A stretch of DNA of 64,000 nt from Pseudomonadota bacterium (GTDB taxonomy: Bacteria > Pseudomonadota > Gammaproteobacteria > Pseudomonadales > Azotimanducaceae), in the NCBI GenBank assembly GCA_027624035.1, contig JAQBUI010000001.1:1-64000 (forward strand), read 5' to 3'. Shown one piece after another: positions 44,334 through 53,674 of the stretch. Every line of letters starts with the position of its first letter. Position 1 is the first letter of the stretch. A program made the translations under genes and the position numbers. The notes beneath the pieces are model-generated. The model was not told the origin of the DNA, did not search any database, and was given only the letters and a program-made list of their open reading frames with translations.

Positions 44334-44378
44334 TGCGTGCTGTAGTGTCTGATGTATTGCCTGATGTAACGTCTGGTG
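44331..44378 (+). repeat. Four degenerate 12 bp repeats across the rodA stop and mltB start
   Basis: Aligned in register, TAGTGCGTGCTG, TAGTGTCTGATG, TATTGCCTGATG and TAACGTCTGGTG occupy 44331-44378. The first unit contains the rodA stop codon and the mltB GTG. In mltB the units encode a repeated Val-x-Asp-Val-like pattern ahead of the signal peptide. Confidence 0.7.
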
Positions 44379-45442
44379 GGGAGCCTCGTGTCGTGCCCTT
44401 TGTGGGGCTGACGATCGCGGGTGCTGTGGCCAAAGCCCTGTCCCGGCTGGTTGCCATGGCGACCCTTTTGTTTGTCCCCGTTGCCGGCGCGGAAGATCGG
44501 CACGCCGATCGTGATTATGCAGATCGTAAAGAGGTCCGTGCCTTTGTCAGCGAACTGGCATTGGATACAAGCTTCACCGAGGCCGGACTGCTGACCGTAT
44601 TCAAGCAGGCCGAGTATCAGCAGAGCATTATCGATGCGATCTCCCGGCCTGCGGAAAAGACGATGATGTGGGATGAATATCAGGACATTTTCCTGACCGA
44701 GCGCCGGATTGGTTCTGGGCGGGAGTTCATGATGCAGTATCAGGACGCACTGGTTCGGGCTGAGCGCGCCTATGGTGTCCCGCCGGTGATCGTGGCTGCG
44801 GTCATCGGGGTAGAGACGATGTATGGGCGATATCGCGGCAGGTACCGTGTTCTCGACGCTCTCACCACCCTGGCGTTTGATTACCCCCCCAGAGCGAGCT
44901 TTTTTCGGCGGGAGTTGAAAGAGTTCATATTACTCGCCAGAGAGGAGAAGCAGCTCATTACGGATCTGAAGGGCTCCTATGCCGGGGCTATGGGCTATGG
45001 TCAGTTCATTTCAAGCAGCTACCGTCGCTATGCGGTCGACTTTGACGGCGACGACGTGCGCGATATCTGGGAAAACCCCGTGGATGCGATCGGGTCGGTT
45101 GCAAACTACCTGGCCGAGCATGGCTGGGTTCGTGAGGATGCCATCGCCGTGCGTATCGATCCCGGTCAGGCGGACATGACCAGCTTCAACGTGTCACTGA
45201 AGCCAACCAGCACCCTCGGCGTGTTTCAAAGCGCCGGCGTCAACGTCAGTGGTGCTGCTGATCGCGAAGTGTCCCCGATGCGGCTTCAGGGGAAGGAGGG
45301 CGATGAATACTGGCTTGGTTTTACCAATTTCTACGTCATCACGCGGTATAACCATAGCAAGCTCTATGCGATGGCGGTCTTTCAGCTAAGCGAGGCGCTC
45401 AGACATCCGGATACACTGGTTGGACAATTCCGGCAGCATTGA
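44333..45442 (+). CDS. mltB: Lytic murein transglycosylase B
   Basis: MltB cleaves peptidoglycan glycan strands to 1,6-anhydro products in the periplasm. The 369-residue frame starts at GTG 44333. A hydrophobic signal segment spans about 38-52 (MATLLFVPVAGA), without a clear lipobox cysteine. The catalytic glutamate is Glu161 in VIGVETMYGRYRG, followed by GAMGYGQFISSSYRRYAVDF. The true start could be further in, since the first 35 residues are repeat-derived. Confidence 0.93.
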   Translation: MRAVVSDVLPDVTSGGEPRVVPFVGLTIAGAVAKALSRLVAMATLLFVPVAGAEDRHADRDYADRKEVRAFVSELALDTSFTEAGLLTVFKQAEYQQSIIDAISRPAEKTMMWDEYQDIFLTERRIGSGREFMMQYQDALVRAERAYGVPPVIVAAVIGVETMYGRYRGRYRVLDALTTLAFDYPPRASFFRRELKEFILLAREEKQLITDLKGSYAGAMGYGQFISSSYRRYAVDFDGDDVRDIWENPVDAIGSVANYLAEHGWVREDAIAVRIDPGQADMTSFNVSLKPTSTLGVFQSAGVNVSGAADREVSPMRLQGKEGDEYWLGFTNFYVITRYNHSKLYAMAVFQLSEALRHPDTLVGQFRQH

Positions 45443-45446
45443 TTTG

Positions 45447-46196
45447 ATGTTCGATCGACGTTTCCTTCCAGCGGGATTACTGGTCAGCCTGGCACTGATG
45501 CAGGGCTGCGTATCCACGCCGACGGAGCCCTCGACCAGGACGCCAGCGCCGCCCCTCGAACCCGGCACCTACATGGTATTCGGCGAAGTGTATCGGACCC
45601 AGGATGAAAGCCGTGGTTATCTGGAGATCGGTGTCGCATCGTGGTACGGCAAAAAGTTTCACGGTCGGCTGACGTCAAACGGAGAGATCTACGACATGTA
45701 TGCGCTGTCGGCGGCCCACAAGACGCTGCCTCTTCCAACCTTCGTCAAGGTGACCAATCTCGACAATGGTCGCAAGGTGGTCATCAGGATCAATGATCGC
45801 GGTCCGTTTCACGATGATCGTCTGATCGACCTGTCTTTTGCGGCGGCTCAGGAGCTAGGGTTTGCGGACAAGGGTATCGCCCCGGTCGTGGTAGAGGCAC
45901 TGGACGTCATGAACTATCCTGACGAGGATTTATCGAAGGATGAAACCAGTTACTATCTGCAGGTCGGCGCGTTTTCAGACCGCAGAGGCGCCGAGGCCCT
46001 GTCACAGAGAATCGAGGCCCTGATGGCGCAGCAGCGCCCATCTGCTCCCGTTTCGATCCTTGAGAGTGAATTGGAACAGGGCAGTCTGCACAAGGTCTGG
46101 ATAGGGCCGATCAATGATCTTGCCCGTGAGGAGGAGATCGCGGCATTGCTGGTCGAGGCCAATATTGGAAATCCCATGAAAATTGAGGTTGACTGA
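45447..46196 (+). CDS. rlpA: Rare lipoprotein A, septal-ring lytic transglycosylase family
   Basis: RlpA is an outer-membrane lipoprotein that, in Pseudomonas, cleaves naked glycan strands. ATG 45447 gives 249 residues with a short signal ending in LMQGC, whose cysteine would be lipidated. The double-psi barrel has GVASWYGKKFHGRLTSNGE and INDRGPFHDDRLIDLS. The C-terminal SPOR domain starts at YYLQVGAFSDRRGAEAL. Its stop overlaps the dacA ATG. Confidence 0.95.
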   Translation: MFDRRFLPAGLLVSLALMQGCVSTPTEPSTRTPAPPLEPGTYMVFGEVYRTQDESRGYLEIGVASWYGKKFHGRLTSNGEIYDMYALSAAHKTLPLPTFVKVTNLDNGRKVVIRINDRGPFHDDRLIDLSFAAAQELGFADKGIAPVVVEALDVMNYPDEDLSKDETSYYLQVGAFSDRRGAEALSQRIEALMAQQRPSAPVSILESELEQGSLHKVWIGPINDLAREEEIAALLVEANIGNPMKIEVD

Positions 46197-47395
46197 TGAC
46201 AACAGGAACAGGGCGAACGTATGCCTGCCGCCACCTGGTGATAAAGGCAATTGTCCTTCTGTGGGCGACAGCCAGTCTTGCTGCCGAGCCCATTATTCCT
46301 GCTCCGCCACAGCTTGCCGCGAGCGCTTACCTTCTGATGGATGCCACCACGGGGAAGATCCTGGTTGAACACAACGCGGACCAGCGGTTGCCTCCCGCCA
46401 GCCTGACCAAGATCATGACCAGCTTTGTGGCCGCCAATGCATTGCGGGCCGGCACCATCAGCAATGCCGATGAGGTGCTGATCAGTGTCAAGGCCTGGCG
46501 GATGAAGGGTTCGCTGATGTTCATCCGTGAAGGTACGCGGGTCAGTGTTGAAGACCTCATCCGTGGCGTCATTATCCAGTCCGGCAATGACGCAAGCGTC
46601 GCACTGGCAGAGCACATCGCGGGTAGCGAGGAGGCGTTCGTTGATGTGATGAATCAGCAGGCAGAAAGGCTAGGGATGACGAACACTCATTTCATGAACA
46701 GTACTGGCCTGCCGGACGAGAACCACTACACCACCGCACGAGACATGGCCAGGCTCACTGTGGAACTGATCAATCGATTCCCGGAGCACTACAAGATCTA
46801 CTCCGAGACATCCTTCACCTATAACAACATTTCTCAACGCAATCGGAACAAGCTGCTGTTTCGCGACAAGACCGTGGACGGTGTCAAGACCGGCCACACC
46901 GAGGCCGCGGGATATTGCCTCGTGTCCTCGGCGGTTCGTGATGACATGCGGCTCGTCTCGGTCGTAATGGGCGCACTGACGGAGCCAGCCCGGGCGATTG
47001 AGAGTCAGAAATTGCTGACCTATGGTTTCCGATATTTCGAGACTGCCACGCTGTACGCAGGTAACGAGTCCTTGAAGCGTGTGCGGGTCTGGGGCGGAAC
47101 CCATGAATCGATCAATCTTGGCCTCAGCCAGGATATTGTGGTGACGCTGCCGCGAGGGGCTCGCACCGGTCTGACCGCGAGCACTGTGGTGGATCGTGAA
47201 ATCCATGCGCCCCTTACTTCGGGGCAGGAACTGGGCAAGCTGACGATTCAGATCAGTGATGAGGAAAGCCTCTCTCAGCCCCTGGTGGCGCTGAACGCGG
47301 TAGAACGTGCTGGTTTGTTCAGTCGGCTCTGGGATGCCATCAGCCTGTTCTTTCTGAACCTCTTTGGTGGCGACCCACTGGCGTTGCCGGAGTAG
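46196..47395 (+). CDS. dacA: D-alanyl-D-alanine carboxypeptidase (PBP5/6 type)
   Basis: This enzyme trims the terminal D-Ala from peptidoglycan stem peptides. The 399-residue protein has a signal peptide cleaved near ASLAAE. The catalytic motifs are SLTK (Ser69, Lys72), SGN and KTG. The C-terminal part forms a beta-rich domain and ends in an amphipathic anchor (LFSRLWDAISLFFLNLF). The start overlaps the rlpA stop as TGATG-type coupling. Confidence 0.97.
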   Translation: MTTGTGRTYACRHLVIKAIVLLWATASLAAEPIIPAPPQLAASAYLLMDATTGKILVEHNADQRLPPASLTKIMTSFVAANALRAGTISNADEVLISVKAWRMKGSLMFIREGTRVSVEDLIRGVIIQSGNDASVALAEHIAGSEEAFVDVMNQQAERLGMTNTHFMNSTGLPDENHYTTARDMARLTVELINRFPEHYKIYSETSFTYNNISQRNRNKLLFRDKTVDGVKTGHTEAAGYCLVSSAVRDDMRLVSVVMGALTEPARAIESQKLLTYGFRYFETATLYAGNESLKRVRVWGGTHESINLGLSQDIVVTLPRGARTGLTASTVVDREIHAPLTSGQELGKLTIQISDEESLSQPLVALNAVERAGLFSRLWDAISLFFLNLFGGDPLALPE

Positions 47396-47399
47396 CGTG

Positions 47400-47696
47400 A
47401 TGCAGGAGCCCAGGATTGAATTCCCCTGCGACTACCCGATCAAAGTGATCGGGGAAGCGTCTCCGGAATTTGTTTCAAAGGTCCTTCGGATCGTAGGTCG
47501 GTATGATGCCACCATCTCCCCGGACATCGTCAGCGACAAGGTCAGCGCGAAGGTCAGCGCGAAGGTCAGCGAAAAGGCGAGTCGAAACGGAAACTATACG
47601 TCAGTGACGATCCGTTTCCGGGCCACCGGGGAGGCGCAGATTAAGCAGCTATTTGCAGATCTGCAGCAGTACAAAGCCGTTCACCTGGTGTTGTAG
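47400..47696 (+). CDS. ybeD: YbeD/DUF493 family protein with a repeat insert
   Basis: YbeD-like proteins are small ferredoxin-like proteins of unknown function that sit between dacA and lipB. ATG 47400 gives 98 residues. The family pattern is clear: [17 protein letters not shown] at the start and [16 protein letters not shown] with [15 protein letters not shown] at the end. Between them are four copies of a Val-Ser-x-Lys unit, encoded by 12 bp tandem repeats, which lengthen a loop. Confidence 0.92.
   Translation: MQEPRIEFPCDYPIKVIGEASPEFVSKVLRIVGRYDATISPDIVSDKVSAKVSAKVSEKASRNGNYTSVTIRFRATGEAQIKQLFADLQQYKAVHLVL
47529..47576 (+). repeat. Four 12 bp tandem repeats within ybeD
   Basis: The units are GTCAGCGACAAG, GTCAGCGCGAAG, GTCAGCGCGAAG and GTCAGCGAAAAG. 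The two middle ones are identical. Each encodes Val-Ser-(Asp/Ala/Glu)-Lys, so copy number can change in frame. Confidence 0.95.
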
Positions 47697-47697
47697 A

Positions 47698-48342
47698 TTG
47701 CCTTCGCAACTGATCGTCAGACAACTTCAGTCAAGGCCCTATCTGGACTGCTGGCAGGACATGAAGCGGTTTACAGATGCGCGGGACATCGGGACACCTG
47801 ATGAACTCTGGTGTGTCGAGCATCCTGCGGTATTTACGCTGGGCCAGGCGGGACGTCCTGAACATCTGCTGAGCCCTGGCAACATTGATGTCATTCGCAG
47901 CGACCGTGGTGGCCAGGTGACCTACCATGGTCCGGGGCAACTCGTCGGTTACCTGATGGTGGACGTGCGCAGAATGGGTTGGGGTGTGCGGCAACTGGTC
48001 CGCGAGATCGAGGCCGTGCTGGTGGCGACGCTAGCAGACATTGGCATTGTCAGTGAGGCCGATGAGGATGCCCACGGGGTGTATGTTGAGGGGCGTAAGA
48101 TTGCTTCGCTGGGGCTGCGAATTCGTCGGGGCTGCTCATATCACGGCTTCAGCCTGAATATGGATATAGACCTGGAACCATTTGGAAGAATCAATCCCTG
48201 CGGCTTTCCCGGCCTCGAGGTCACCAGCATCGCGACGCTCCTCGGCGGCTGCGACCGTCGCCGGGTCGTCGAGCGGGTCTGCCACCATGTGATGATCAAT
48301 TTTGGATATGATGAGTGCATTGCGGCAATCGAGACACCATGA
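47698..48342 (+). CDS. lipB: Octanoyltransferase LipB
   Basis: LipB moves octanoate from acyl carrier protein to lipoyl domains. TTG 47698 is chosen because the following [18 protein letters not shown] aligns with the E. coli start and no ATG is available; this gives 214 residues. The active-site lysine lies in [19 protein letters not shown] and the catalytic cysteine in [25 protein letters not shown] is the family signature. lipA lies downstream and completes the pathway. Confidence 0.95.
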   Translation: MPSQLIVRQLQSRPYLDCWQDMKRFTDARDIGTPDELWCVEHPAVFTLGQAGRPEHLLSPGNIDVIRSDRGGQVTYHGPGQLVGYLMVDVRRMGWGVRQLVREIEAVLVATLADIGIVSEADEDAHGVYVEGRKIASLGLRIRRGCSYHGFSLNMDIDLEPFGRINPCGFPGLEVTSIATLLGGCDRRRVVERVCHHVMINFGYDECIAAIETP

Positions 48343-48394
48343 GACATTCGCAAAGCATGGCGAAGTCGGCGGGCCCGGCGAGGAGAAAGAGCCG

Positions 48395-49387
48395 ATGAAG
48401 GACAAACGAAACCGGCTGGTTCAGGGCGAGAAGCTGCGCGGTGCGGCAAAGGTACGGCGTATTCCGGTCAAGGTCATCCCGACCGAGGTGATGCCGCGCA
48501 AGCCGGACTGGATTCGTGTTCGCATCCCGTCATCGCCCAGGATCGGTGAAATTCGTAACATTCTGCGGAAGCGCGGTCTGGCATCGGTCTGTGAAGAGGC
48601 GAGTTGTCCCAATCTGCCGGAATGCTTTGCCCACGGTACGGCTACTTTCATGATCATGGGCGAGATCTGTACCCGTCGTTGCCCATTCTGTGATGTGGCC
48701 CACGGCAAGCCAAATGCCCTTGACCCGGAGGAGCCCCGGAACCTCGCGGCCGCGATTGCCGAAATGGGGCTGCGATATGTGGTGGTGACATCAGTTGACC
48801 GGGATGACCTGAAAGACAGTGGTGCCGGGCACTTTGCAGACTGCATCGCCGCGATTCGGGCGACGACGCCGGAGGTGACGGTTGAGGTGCTGGTTCCGGA
48901 CTTTCGGGGCCGCATGGCGATTGCCATTGAAACGCTATCGGCAATGCCACCGGATGTGTTCAATCACAATCTTGAAACAGTGCCCCGACTGTATCGTCAG
49001 GCGAGGCCAGGCGCTGACTACCAGTGGTCGCTGGACTTGCTGGAGGAGTACAAATCAGCCAATCCGGGTGTACCCACCAAGTCAGGCGTCATGCTGGGGC
49101 TGGGCGAAACCAGTGACGAGGTGCTGACGGTGCTGGAGGACCTTCGGGCCCATCGGGTCGAGATGGTCACTCTCGGTCAGTATCTGCAGCCGAGTCGGGA
49201 TCACCTGGCCGTGCAACGGTTTGTTCACCCGGATGAGTTTGCTGAACTCGGTGTGCGGGCGCGGGCAATGGGGTTCACTTCTGTTGCAAGTGGCCCGATG
49301 GTCCGGTCGTCGTACCATGCGGACCTACAGGCGAGCGGTACCTTTGATGCCACAAGTCAGACACCCGGGGTTTCGGGACAGTCCTAG
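48395..49387 (+). CDS. lipA: Lipoyl synthase LipA
   Basis: LipA is a radical SAM enzyme that inserts two sulfur atoms into octanoyl groups made by LipB. ATG 48395 with AGGAG upstream gives 330 residues. The radical SAM cluster motif is CTRRCPFC, and the auxiliary cluster that is sacrificed as sulfur donor is held by [19 protein letters not shown] near the end supplies the serine ligand. The last 63 bases overlap the 3' end of moeB on the other strand. Confidence 0.98.
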   Translation: MKDKRNRLVQGEKLRGAAKVRRIPVKVIPTEVMPRKPDWIRVRIPSSPRIGEIRNILRKRGLASVCEEASCPNLPECFAHGTATFMIMGEICTRRCPFCDVAHGKPNALDPEEPRNLAAAIAEMGLRYVVVTSVDRDDLKDSGAGHFADCIAAIRATTPEVTVEVLVPDFRGRMAIAIETLSAMPPDVFNHNLETVPRLYRQARPGADYQWSLDLLEEYKSANPGVPTKSGVMLGLGETSDEVLTVLEDLRAHRVEMVTLGQYLQPSRDHLAVQRFVHPDEFAELGVRARAMGFTSVASGPMVRSSYHADLQASGTFDATSQTPGVSGQS

Positions 49388-50086
49388 TTTCCGCCAGTCC
49401 ATGGTCTTGGCGTCGAACACGAGCAGATAGCCAGCCAGCGACTCGCCAAAACCCGCGATGAGTTTCAGGGCCTCTGTGGCCTGAATGGTCCCGATGACGC
49501 CGACCACGGTCGCCGCCACGCCGGTTTCGGCGCAGTTCAGTGCACCTTCGTTCGCCTCCTGATACAGGCAGCGATAGCAGGGCGAATCCTTGATCTGCGG
49601 GTCATAGACCATCACCTGTCCTTCGAGCCGGATGGCGGCACCGGACACGAGTGGCGTGCCTGTGGCGACGCAGGCTTCATTGACCTCGAAGCGAATTCCG
49701 AAGTTGTCAGTGCAGTCGAGTACCAGATCGACCGCGTCGATTTCGCGGCCCAGGCGAACCGTGTCCAGCTTCTGGCTGATGCAGGTCACGTCAATATCCG
49801 GGTTCAGCGCGTGGATGGCTTGCCGCGCAGATTCCACCTTGTTCATGCCGATCCGGTCTGTGGTGTGGGCGACCTGGCGTTGCAGATTGGACAGTTCCAC
49901 CTGATCATGATCCACCAGCACCAGGTGCCCGACGCCGGCGGCGGCAAGATACAGTGCGACGGGCGAGCCCAGGCCGCCGAGACCGATGACCATGACCCGC
50001 GATGCGAGCAGCTTCTCCTGACCCGCAATCTCGATTTCCGGTAACATGATCTGACGACTGTATCGAAGCAACTGCTGGTCGTTCAC
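49325..50086 (-). CDS. moeB: Molybdopterin-synthase adenylyltransferase MoeB (ThiF/HesA family)
   Basis: Enzymes of this family adenylate the C-terminal glycine of a sulfur-carrier protein (MoaD or ThiS). The 253-residue protein has the nucleotide-binding [32 protein letters not shown] and the DxTDN-like DCTDNFGIR. Zinc ligands are CYRC and CLTC; the latter is encoded in the segment opposite lipA. The order moeB-prmC-prfA-hemA favours MoeB, but a role with ThiS cannot be excluded. Confidence 0.9.
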   Translation of the reverse strand: MNDQQLLRYSRQIMLPEIEIAGQEKLLASRVMVIGLGGLGSPVALYLAAAGVGHLVLVDHDQVELSNLQRQVAHTTDRIGMNKVESARQAIHALNPDIDVTCISQKLDTVRLGREIDAVDLVLDCTDNFGIRFEVNEACVATGTPLVSGAAIRLEGQVMVYDPQIKDSPCYRCLYQEANEGALNCAETGVAATVVGVIGTIQATEALKLIAGFGESLAGYLLVFDAKTMDWRKLGLSRNPGCLTCGIKGTARL

Positions 50087-50138
50087 GTGGCTGATCTCCT
50101 CCTATGTCTCCACCATCGACACTCGTGCACCCAATCGA

Positions 50139-50963
50139 TCAGACACGTTTGGCGCTCACCGCCCGTGGCACAGCGTTCAGGTCATCGAATGTCCTGAGAT
50201 CAGCATATCCTGCGTCTGTCAGAATCGCTATCACGCTGGCACGCTGGTCGTGACCGTGTTCCATCACCAGCGTCCCGCCTGGCTTGAGTATTCGAAACGC
50301 GTCGGTGACCACACGGCGGATATCGTCAAGACCGTCGGCCCCTGCGGACAGCGCGGTGACTGGTTCTGCAGCAAGGCTGGCGAGGTGTGGGTCACCCTCG
50401 GGGATGTAGGGAGGGTTGCAGACCACGATATCGAAGCAGGCATCCCGATAGGCGCTGCCCCAGTACCCCTGGCAGCGAACGAGGTTTTGAACATGCCTGC
50501 CATTGGCGGTGGTGGCGGCCACGGCATCGTCGTACAGGTCGCTCGCCACCACGGTCCATTCGGGGCGCTCCAGCGCGAGGGAAATCCCCAGCGCACCTGA
50601 CCCGGAGCCAAGGTCAAGCAGCGTTGCGCTGGTGTCGGGTCGGGCCGCGAGGGCGATCTCGACCAGCAGTTCTGATTCCGGCCTCGGAACAAGGCAGCCG
50701 GGCGCAACCTTGAATCGCCCTTTCCAGAAGTCCCGGTACCCCAGCAGATAGGCCATTGGCTCTCCCAGCCGACGCCGCATCAGCAAGTGCTGGAACCGGC
50801 ACACAGATTCCTCGACCAGGAGCAGATCATCGTGGGCAATCAGCCAGGCGCGCGACCGGCCGAGTACATGTGACATCAGGAGTTCTGCGTCCAGCCGGGA
50901 CGACGAACCGGGTATCTCTGCCATGGCGCCTCTGATCAGGTCGCGGATGGACCCGTCAGTCAT
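50139..50963 (-). CDS. prmC: Peptide chain release factor N5-glutamine methyltransferase
   Basis: PrmC methylates the glutamine of the GGQ motif in release factors RF1 and RF2. The 274-residue protein has an N-terminal helical domain and a Rossmann methyltransferase with [15 protein letters not shown] and the catalytic NPPY in [12 protein letters not shown]. Its start overlaps the end of prfA, the gene of its own substrate, by eight bases. Confidence 0.97.
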   Translation of the reverse strand: MTDGSIRDLIRGAMAEIPGSSSRLDAELLMSHVLGRSRAWLIAHDDLLLVEESVCRFQHLLMRRRLGEPMAYLLGYRDFWKGRFKVAPGCLVPRPESELLVEIALAARPDTSATLLDLGSGSGALGISLALERPEWTVVASDLYDDAVAATTANGRHVQNLVRCQGYWGSAYRDACFDIVVCNPPYIPEGDPHLASLAAEPVTALSAGADGLDDIRRVVTDAFRILKPGGTLVMEHGHDQRASVIAILTDAGYADLRTFDDLNAVPRAVSAKRV

Positions 50964-52050
50964 CGTCAGCCAGTCCCAGGTTTCTCAGTTGGTCGGCCTG
51001 ATGTTCCGAGATGAGTTGATCGATGATGGGCTTCAGTTCTCCGGCCATGGTCTGGGCAATCCGGTGCAAAGTCAGGTTGATGCGGTGGTCGGTCACTCGA
51101 CCGTCGGGGAAATTATAGGTGCGGATCTTCTCGGACCGGTCGCCGCTGCCGACAAGGTCACGACGGGTGGCGGCCTGTTCCTCGGCCTGTTCAGCCTGCG
51201 CCTGGCTCATCAGCTTTGCCTGCAGCAGACTCATGGCCCTCGCCTTGTTCTTGTGTTGAGATCGCTCGTCCTGGCATTCAACGACGATACCACTCGGCAG
51301 GTGGGTCAGCCGAACGGCAGAGTCGGTCTTGTTAACGTGCTGGCCACCGGCGCCGGAGGCACGGAACGTATCCACCCGCAGGTCACTCTTGTCGATTTCG
51401 ATTTCATCAATGTCGTCGATCTCCGGAAGAATGGCGACGGTGCAGGCGGAGGTGTGAATGCGACCCTGAGACTCCGTCTGCGGGACGCGCTGGACCCGGT
51501 GGGCGCCTGACTCGAACTTGAGCTTGCCATAGACATCCTTGCCCGCGATGCGTGCAATGACTTCCTTGTAGCCGCCATGTTCGCCCGGCCGCTCACTCAT
51601 GATCTCAACGGTCCAGCGGTTCTCCTCCGCGTATCTTAGATACATGCGTAACAGATCTCCGGCGAAGATCGCGGCCTCGTCTCCCCCGGTACCGGCACGG
51701 ACCTCCAGGAAGACGTTGTTTGAGTCGTGTGGGTCTCGGGGAATCAACAGTCGGCGGATGTGGTCTTCAAGGTCTGTGAGCACGTGTTCAAGACGCCGGG
51801 ATTCTTCCTCGGCCATGTCTGTGATCTCCGGGTCACTGTCGTCCATCATCGCCCTGGCATCTGCCAGTTCGTCAGTCTTGCCAAGCCACTCGCGATAGCC
51901 AAGCACCACGGGTTCGATCTCGGCATATTCCTTGGAGTAATTACGAAACAGGTCCTGGTCGGAGATGGTGTCGCTGTCAGAAAGCAGCGCCGCCAGTTCA
52001 TCGTGTCTCTCGACGAGTTGCTGAAGCTTGTTGGTTAACGATGCTTTCAT
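50956..52050 (-). CDS. prfA: Peptide chain release factor 1
   Basis: RF1 ends translation at UAA and UAG. The 364-residue protein has the codon-recognition tripeptide PQT at 190-192 (in [15 protein letters not shown]) and the catalytic GGQ at 235-237 ([18 protein letters not shown]). Its start overlaps the hemA stop by four bases, and its end overlaps prmC, so hemA-prfA-prmC form one operon. Confidence 0.98.
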   Translation of the reverse strand: MKASLTNKLQQLVERHDELAALLSDSDTISDQDLFRNYSKEYAEIEPVVLGYREWLGKTDELADARAMMDDSDPEITDMAEEESRRLEHVLTDLEDHIRRLLIPRDPHDSNNVFLEVRAGTGGDEAAIFAGDLLRMYLRYAEENRWTVEIMSERPGEHGGYKEVIARIAGKDVYGKLKFESGAHRVQRVPQTESQGRIHTSACTVAILPEIDDIDEIEIDKSDLRVDTFRASGAGGQHVNKTDSAVRLTHLPSGIVVECQDERSQHKNKARAMSLLQAKLMSQAQAEQAEEQAATRRDLVGSGDRSEKIRTYNFPDGRVTDHRINLTLHRIAQTMAGELKPIIDQLISEHQADQLRNLGLADDD

Positions 52051-53360
52051 GTTTCCCTGTGTCTGGATGAGGGTCCGCCTGATGGCCCGGAATGGGTGTT
52101 ATCGGTACTGTCCTGAAGCTGGAACACCTGCTCGATGGCGTTCAGCAGGTCCTGTCTGCCGTCGCTGCCCGCCTTCTTGATCTCGATGGTGGGGACGTGG
52201 ACGATCTTGTTGGTCAGTTGTCTGGCAAGGTTAGTCAGAACGTCCTCGGCTGATTCACCGGCTGCCAGCCGCTGCAGTGCTCTTGTGAGTTCTTCTTCGC
52301 GCAGTGCATCGTGGCGCTGGCGAAATCTGCGCAGCGTGTCGACGGCGTCAAGGGCGCGATAGTTGGCGACAAATTCCATGACCGCCTCATCAATGATACG
52401 CGCCGCCTCGGCCGCTGAAGTCTGCCGCTGTTCCAGGTTCTCGACGATGATGCTCTGCAGATCGTCAATGCTGTAGAGGTAGACATCCCTCAGTTCTGAA
52501 ACCTCGGGTTCAATATCTCGCGGCACCGCCAGGTCGACCATGAAAATCGGCTTGTGCCGACGGGACTTGAGTGCCCGCTCCACAGCGCCCTTGCCCAGGA
52601 TGGGCAACTGTGAACCCGTCGACGAGATAAGGATATCAGTTTCGATCAGCTGCCGGGGAATGGCTCCAAGGTCAATCGCCTTGCCCCCGAAAGTCTCCGC
52701 CAGCGCCTGGGCGTTGGCCAGCGTCCGGTTTGCAATCACCAGGTTGTGGATACCGGCGTTTTGCAGATGGGTGGCGACCAGTTCGATGGTCTCGCCAGCG
52801 CCGATGAGCAGGACGTTGCATTTGCCGATGTCGGTGAACAGTTGTTGTGCAAGAGTCACCGACGTGGAGGCGATGGAAACGGTGTTTTCTCCAATTCCGG
52901 TCTCTGTCCGCACCCGCTTTGCCACGCGGTTGGTTGTCTGGGCCAGATTATCAAGTTCCGGCCCGATCGTATGGTGCATCCTGGCCAGGTTGAAGCAGTC
53001 CTTGAACTGACCAAAGATCTGGGGTTCGCCCAGGACCATCGAGTCCATCCCACAGGCGACAGTCATGGTGTGATGCACTGCCTCGGCTCCGCGATGGATG
53101 TAAGTCGTATTCACAAGCTCATCGACTGGCAGCTGATGATAGTTGGATATCCACTGAATCACGGCATCCGGGTCGAGGGTGTCGCCGACGGCAATGGCCT
53201 CCGTGCGGTTGCAGGTAGACAGAATCGCCAGTTCCCGCAAGCCGACGGCTGACCGGAGCGCTGGCAGGGCATCGGCAAGTTCCTCACTGGAGAATGCAAC
53301 TCGCTCCCGTAGCGTGACGGATGCCGTCCGGTGATTTAGGCCTACGACGAGTAGATTCAT
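52047..53360 (-). CDS. hemA: Glutamyl-tRNA reductase
   Basis: HemA reduces glutamyl-tRNA to glutamate-1-semialdehyde, the first step of haem synthesis in this pathway. ATG at 53360 is chosen since the protein then begins [18 protein letters not shown] as homologues do, giving 437 residues; ATGs at 53372 and 53384 lie in a 12 bp tandem repeat upstream. The catalytic cysteine is in LSTCNRTE, and the NADPH site has [12 protein letters not shown]. It leads the hemA-prfA-prmC operon. Confidence 0.96.
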   Translation of the reverse strand: MNLLVVGLNHRTASVTLRERVAFSSEELADALPALRSAVGLRELAILSTCNRTEAIAVGDTLDPDAVIQWISNYHQLPVDELVNTTYIHRGAEAVHHTMTVACGMDSMVLGEPQIFGQFKDCFNLARMHHTIGPELDNLAQTTNRVAKRVRTETGIGENTVSIASTSVTLAQQLFTDIGKCNVLLIGAGETIELVATHLQNAGIHNLVIANRTLANAQALAETFGGKAIDLGAIPRQLIETDILISSTGSQLPILGKGAVERALKSRRHKPIFMVDLAVPRDIEPEVSELRDVYLYSIDDLQSIIVENLEQRQTSAAEAARIIDEAVMEFVANYRALDAVDTLRRFRQRHDALREEELTRALQRLAAGESAEDVLTNLARQLTNKIVHVPTIEIKKAGSDGRQDLLNAIEQVFQLQDSTDNTHSGPSGGPSSRHRET

Positions 53361-53384
53361 TGTTCCGGTCATGGTTCCGGTCAT
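53361..53384 (-). repeat. 12 bp repeat at the hemA start
   Basis: On the minus strand ATGACCGGAACC is followed by ATGACCGGAACA, then by the hemA ATG. The two units differ in one base. Each begins with an in-frame ATG, so the repeat creates alternative starts that add four residues (Met-Thr-Gly-Thr) each. Confidence 0.85.
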
Positions 53385-53440
53385 TGACGCGATAATTGAA
53401 CGTTATGGTGGCTGCGCTGTCACATCCGTCATATGGATGG

Positions 53441-53480
53441 CCAGACTGTCATGCACTGTCGTGTACTGTCATGTACAGTC
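53441..53480. repeat. Four decamer repeats upstream of hemA and the TPR gene
   Basis: CCAGACTGTC, ATGCACTGTC, GTGTACTGTC and ATGTACAGTC follow each other with a period of exactly ten bases, sharing ACTGTC (last copy ACAGTC). The last two copies also form the inverted repeat ACTGT-N5-ACAGT. A ten-base period puts each copy on the same face of the helix, which would suit a regulator. Confidence 0.75.
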
Positions 53481-53508
53481 AGGTGAAAGTAGAATGAACC
53501 CGGGCGTT

Positions 53509-53544
53509 GTTCAGCAACTCGTTCAGCAACTCGTTCAGCAACAT
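53509..53544. repeat. Three 12 bp tandem repeats upstream of the TPR gene
   Basis: GTTCAGCAACTC occurs twice perfectly and a third time as GTTCAGCAACAT. The unit can also pair with itself (GTTG and CAAC). It is non-coding and lies 130 bases before the TPR gene. Confidence 0.9.
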
Positions 53545-53674
53545 AGCGACTCATGGATATGGGTCGTTTATACGAGCCAGGAATGAGCCCAAACAACGAA
53601 CATGTTCTGGATGAAGACGTCGTGGGGTATTGTACGTCTGTTCATCGACTGATTATAGGGTCCAGGCAACACTT

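Larger units (their letters stand above)
53361..53674. other. Divergent spacer between hemA and the TPR lipoprotein gene
   Basis: About 314 bases separate the two divergent genes. The region is full of short direct repeats: 12 bp repeats at the hemA start, four decamers at 53441-53480 and three 12-mers at 53509-53544. No clear promoter with both hexamers stands out, and no open frame has a recognisable product. Confidence 0.6.

Noticed and set aside
53465-53479. LexA box in the hemA/TPR spacer (ACTGT...ACAGT)
   Set aside because: The spacing between CTGT and ACAG is five bases, not eight; it is better explained as part of the decamer repeats.
53441-53544. CRISPR-like array
   Set aside because: Units of 10 and 12 bp lie directly next to each other without spacers of 25-40 bp, and there are no cas genes.
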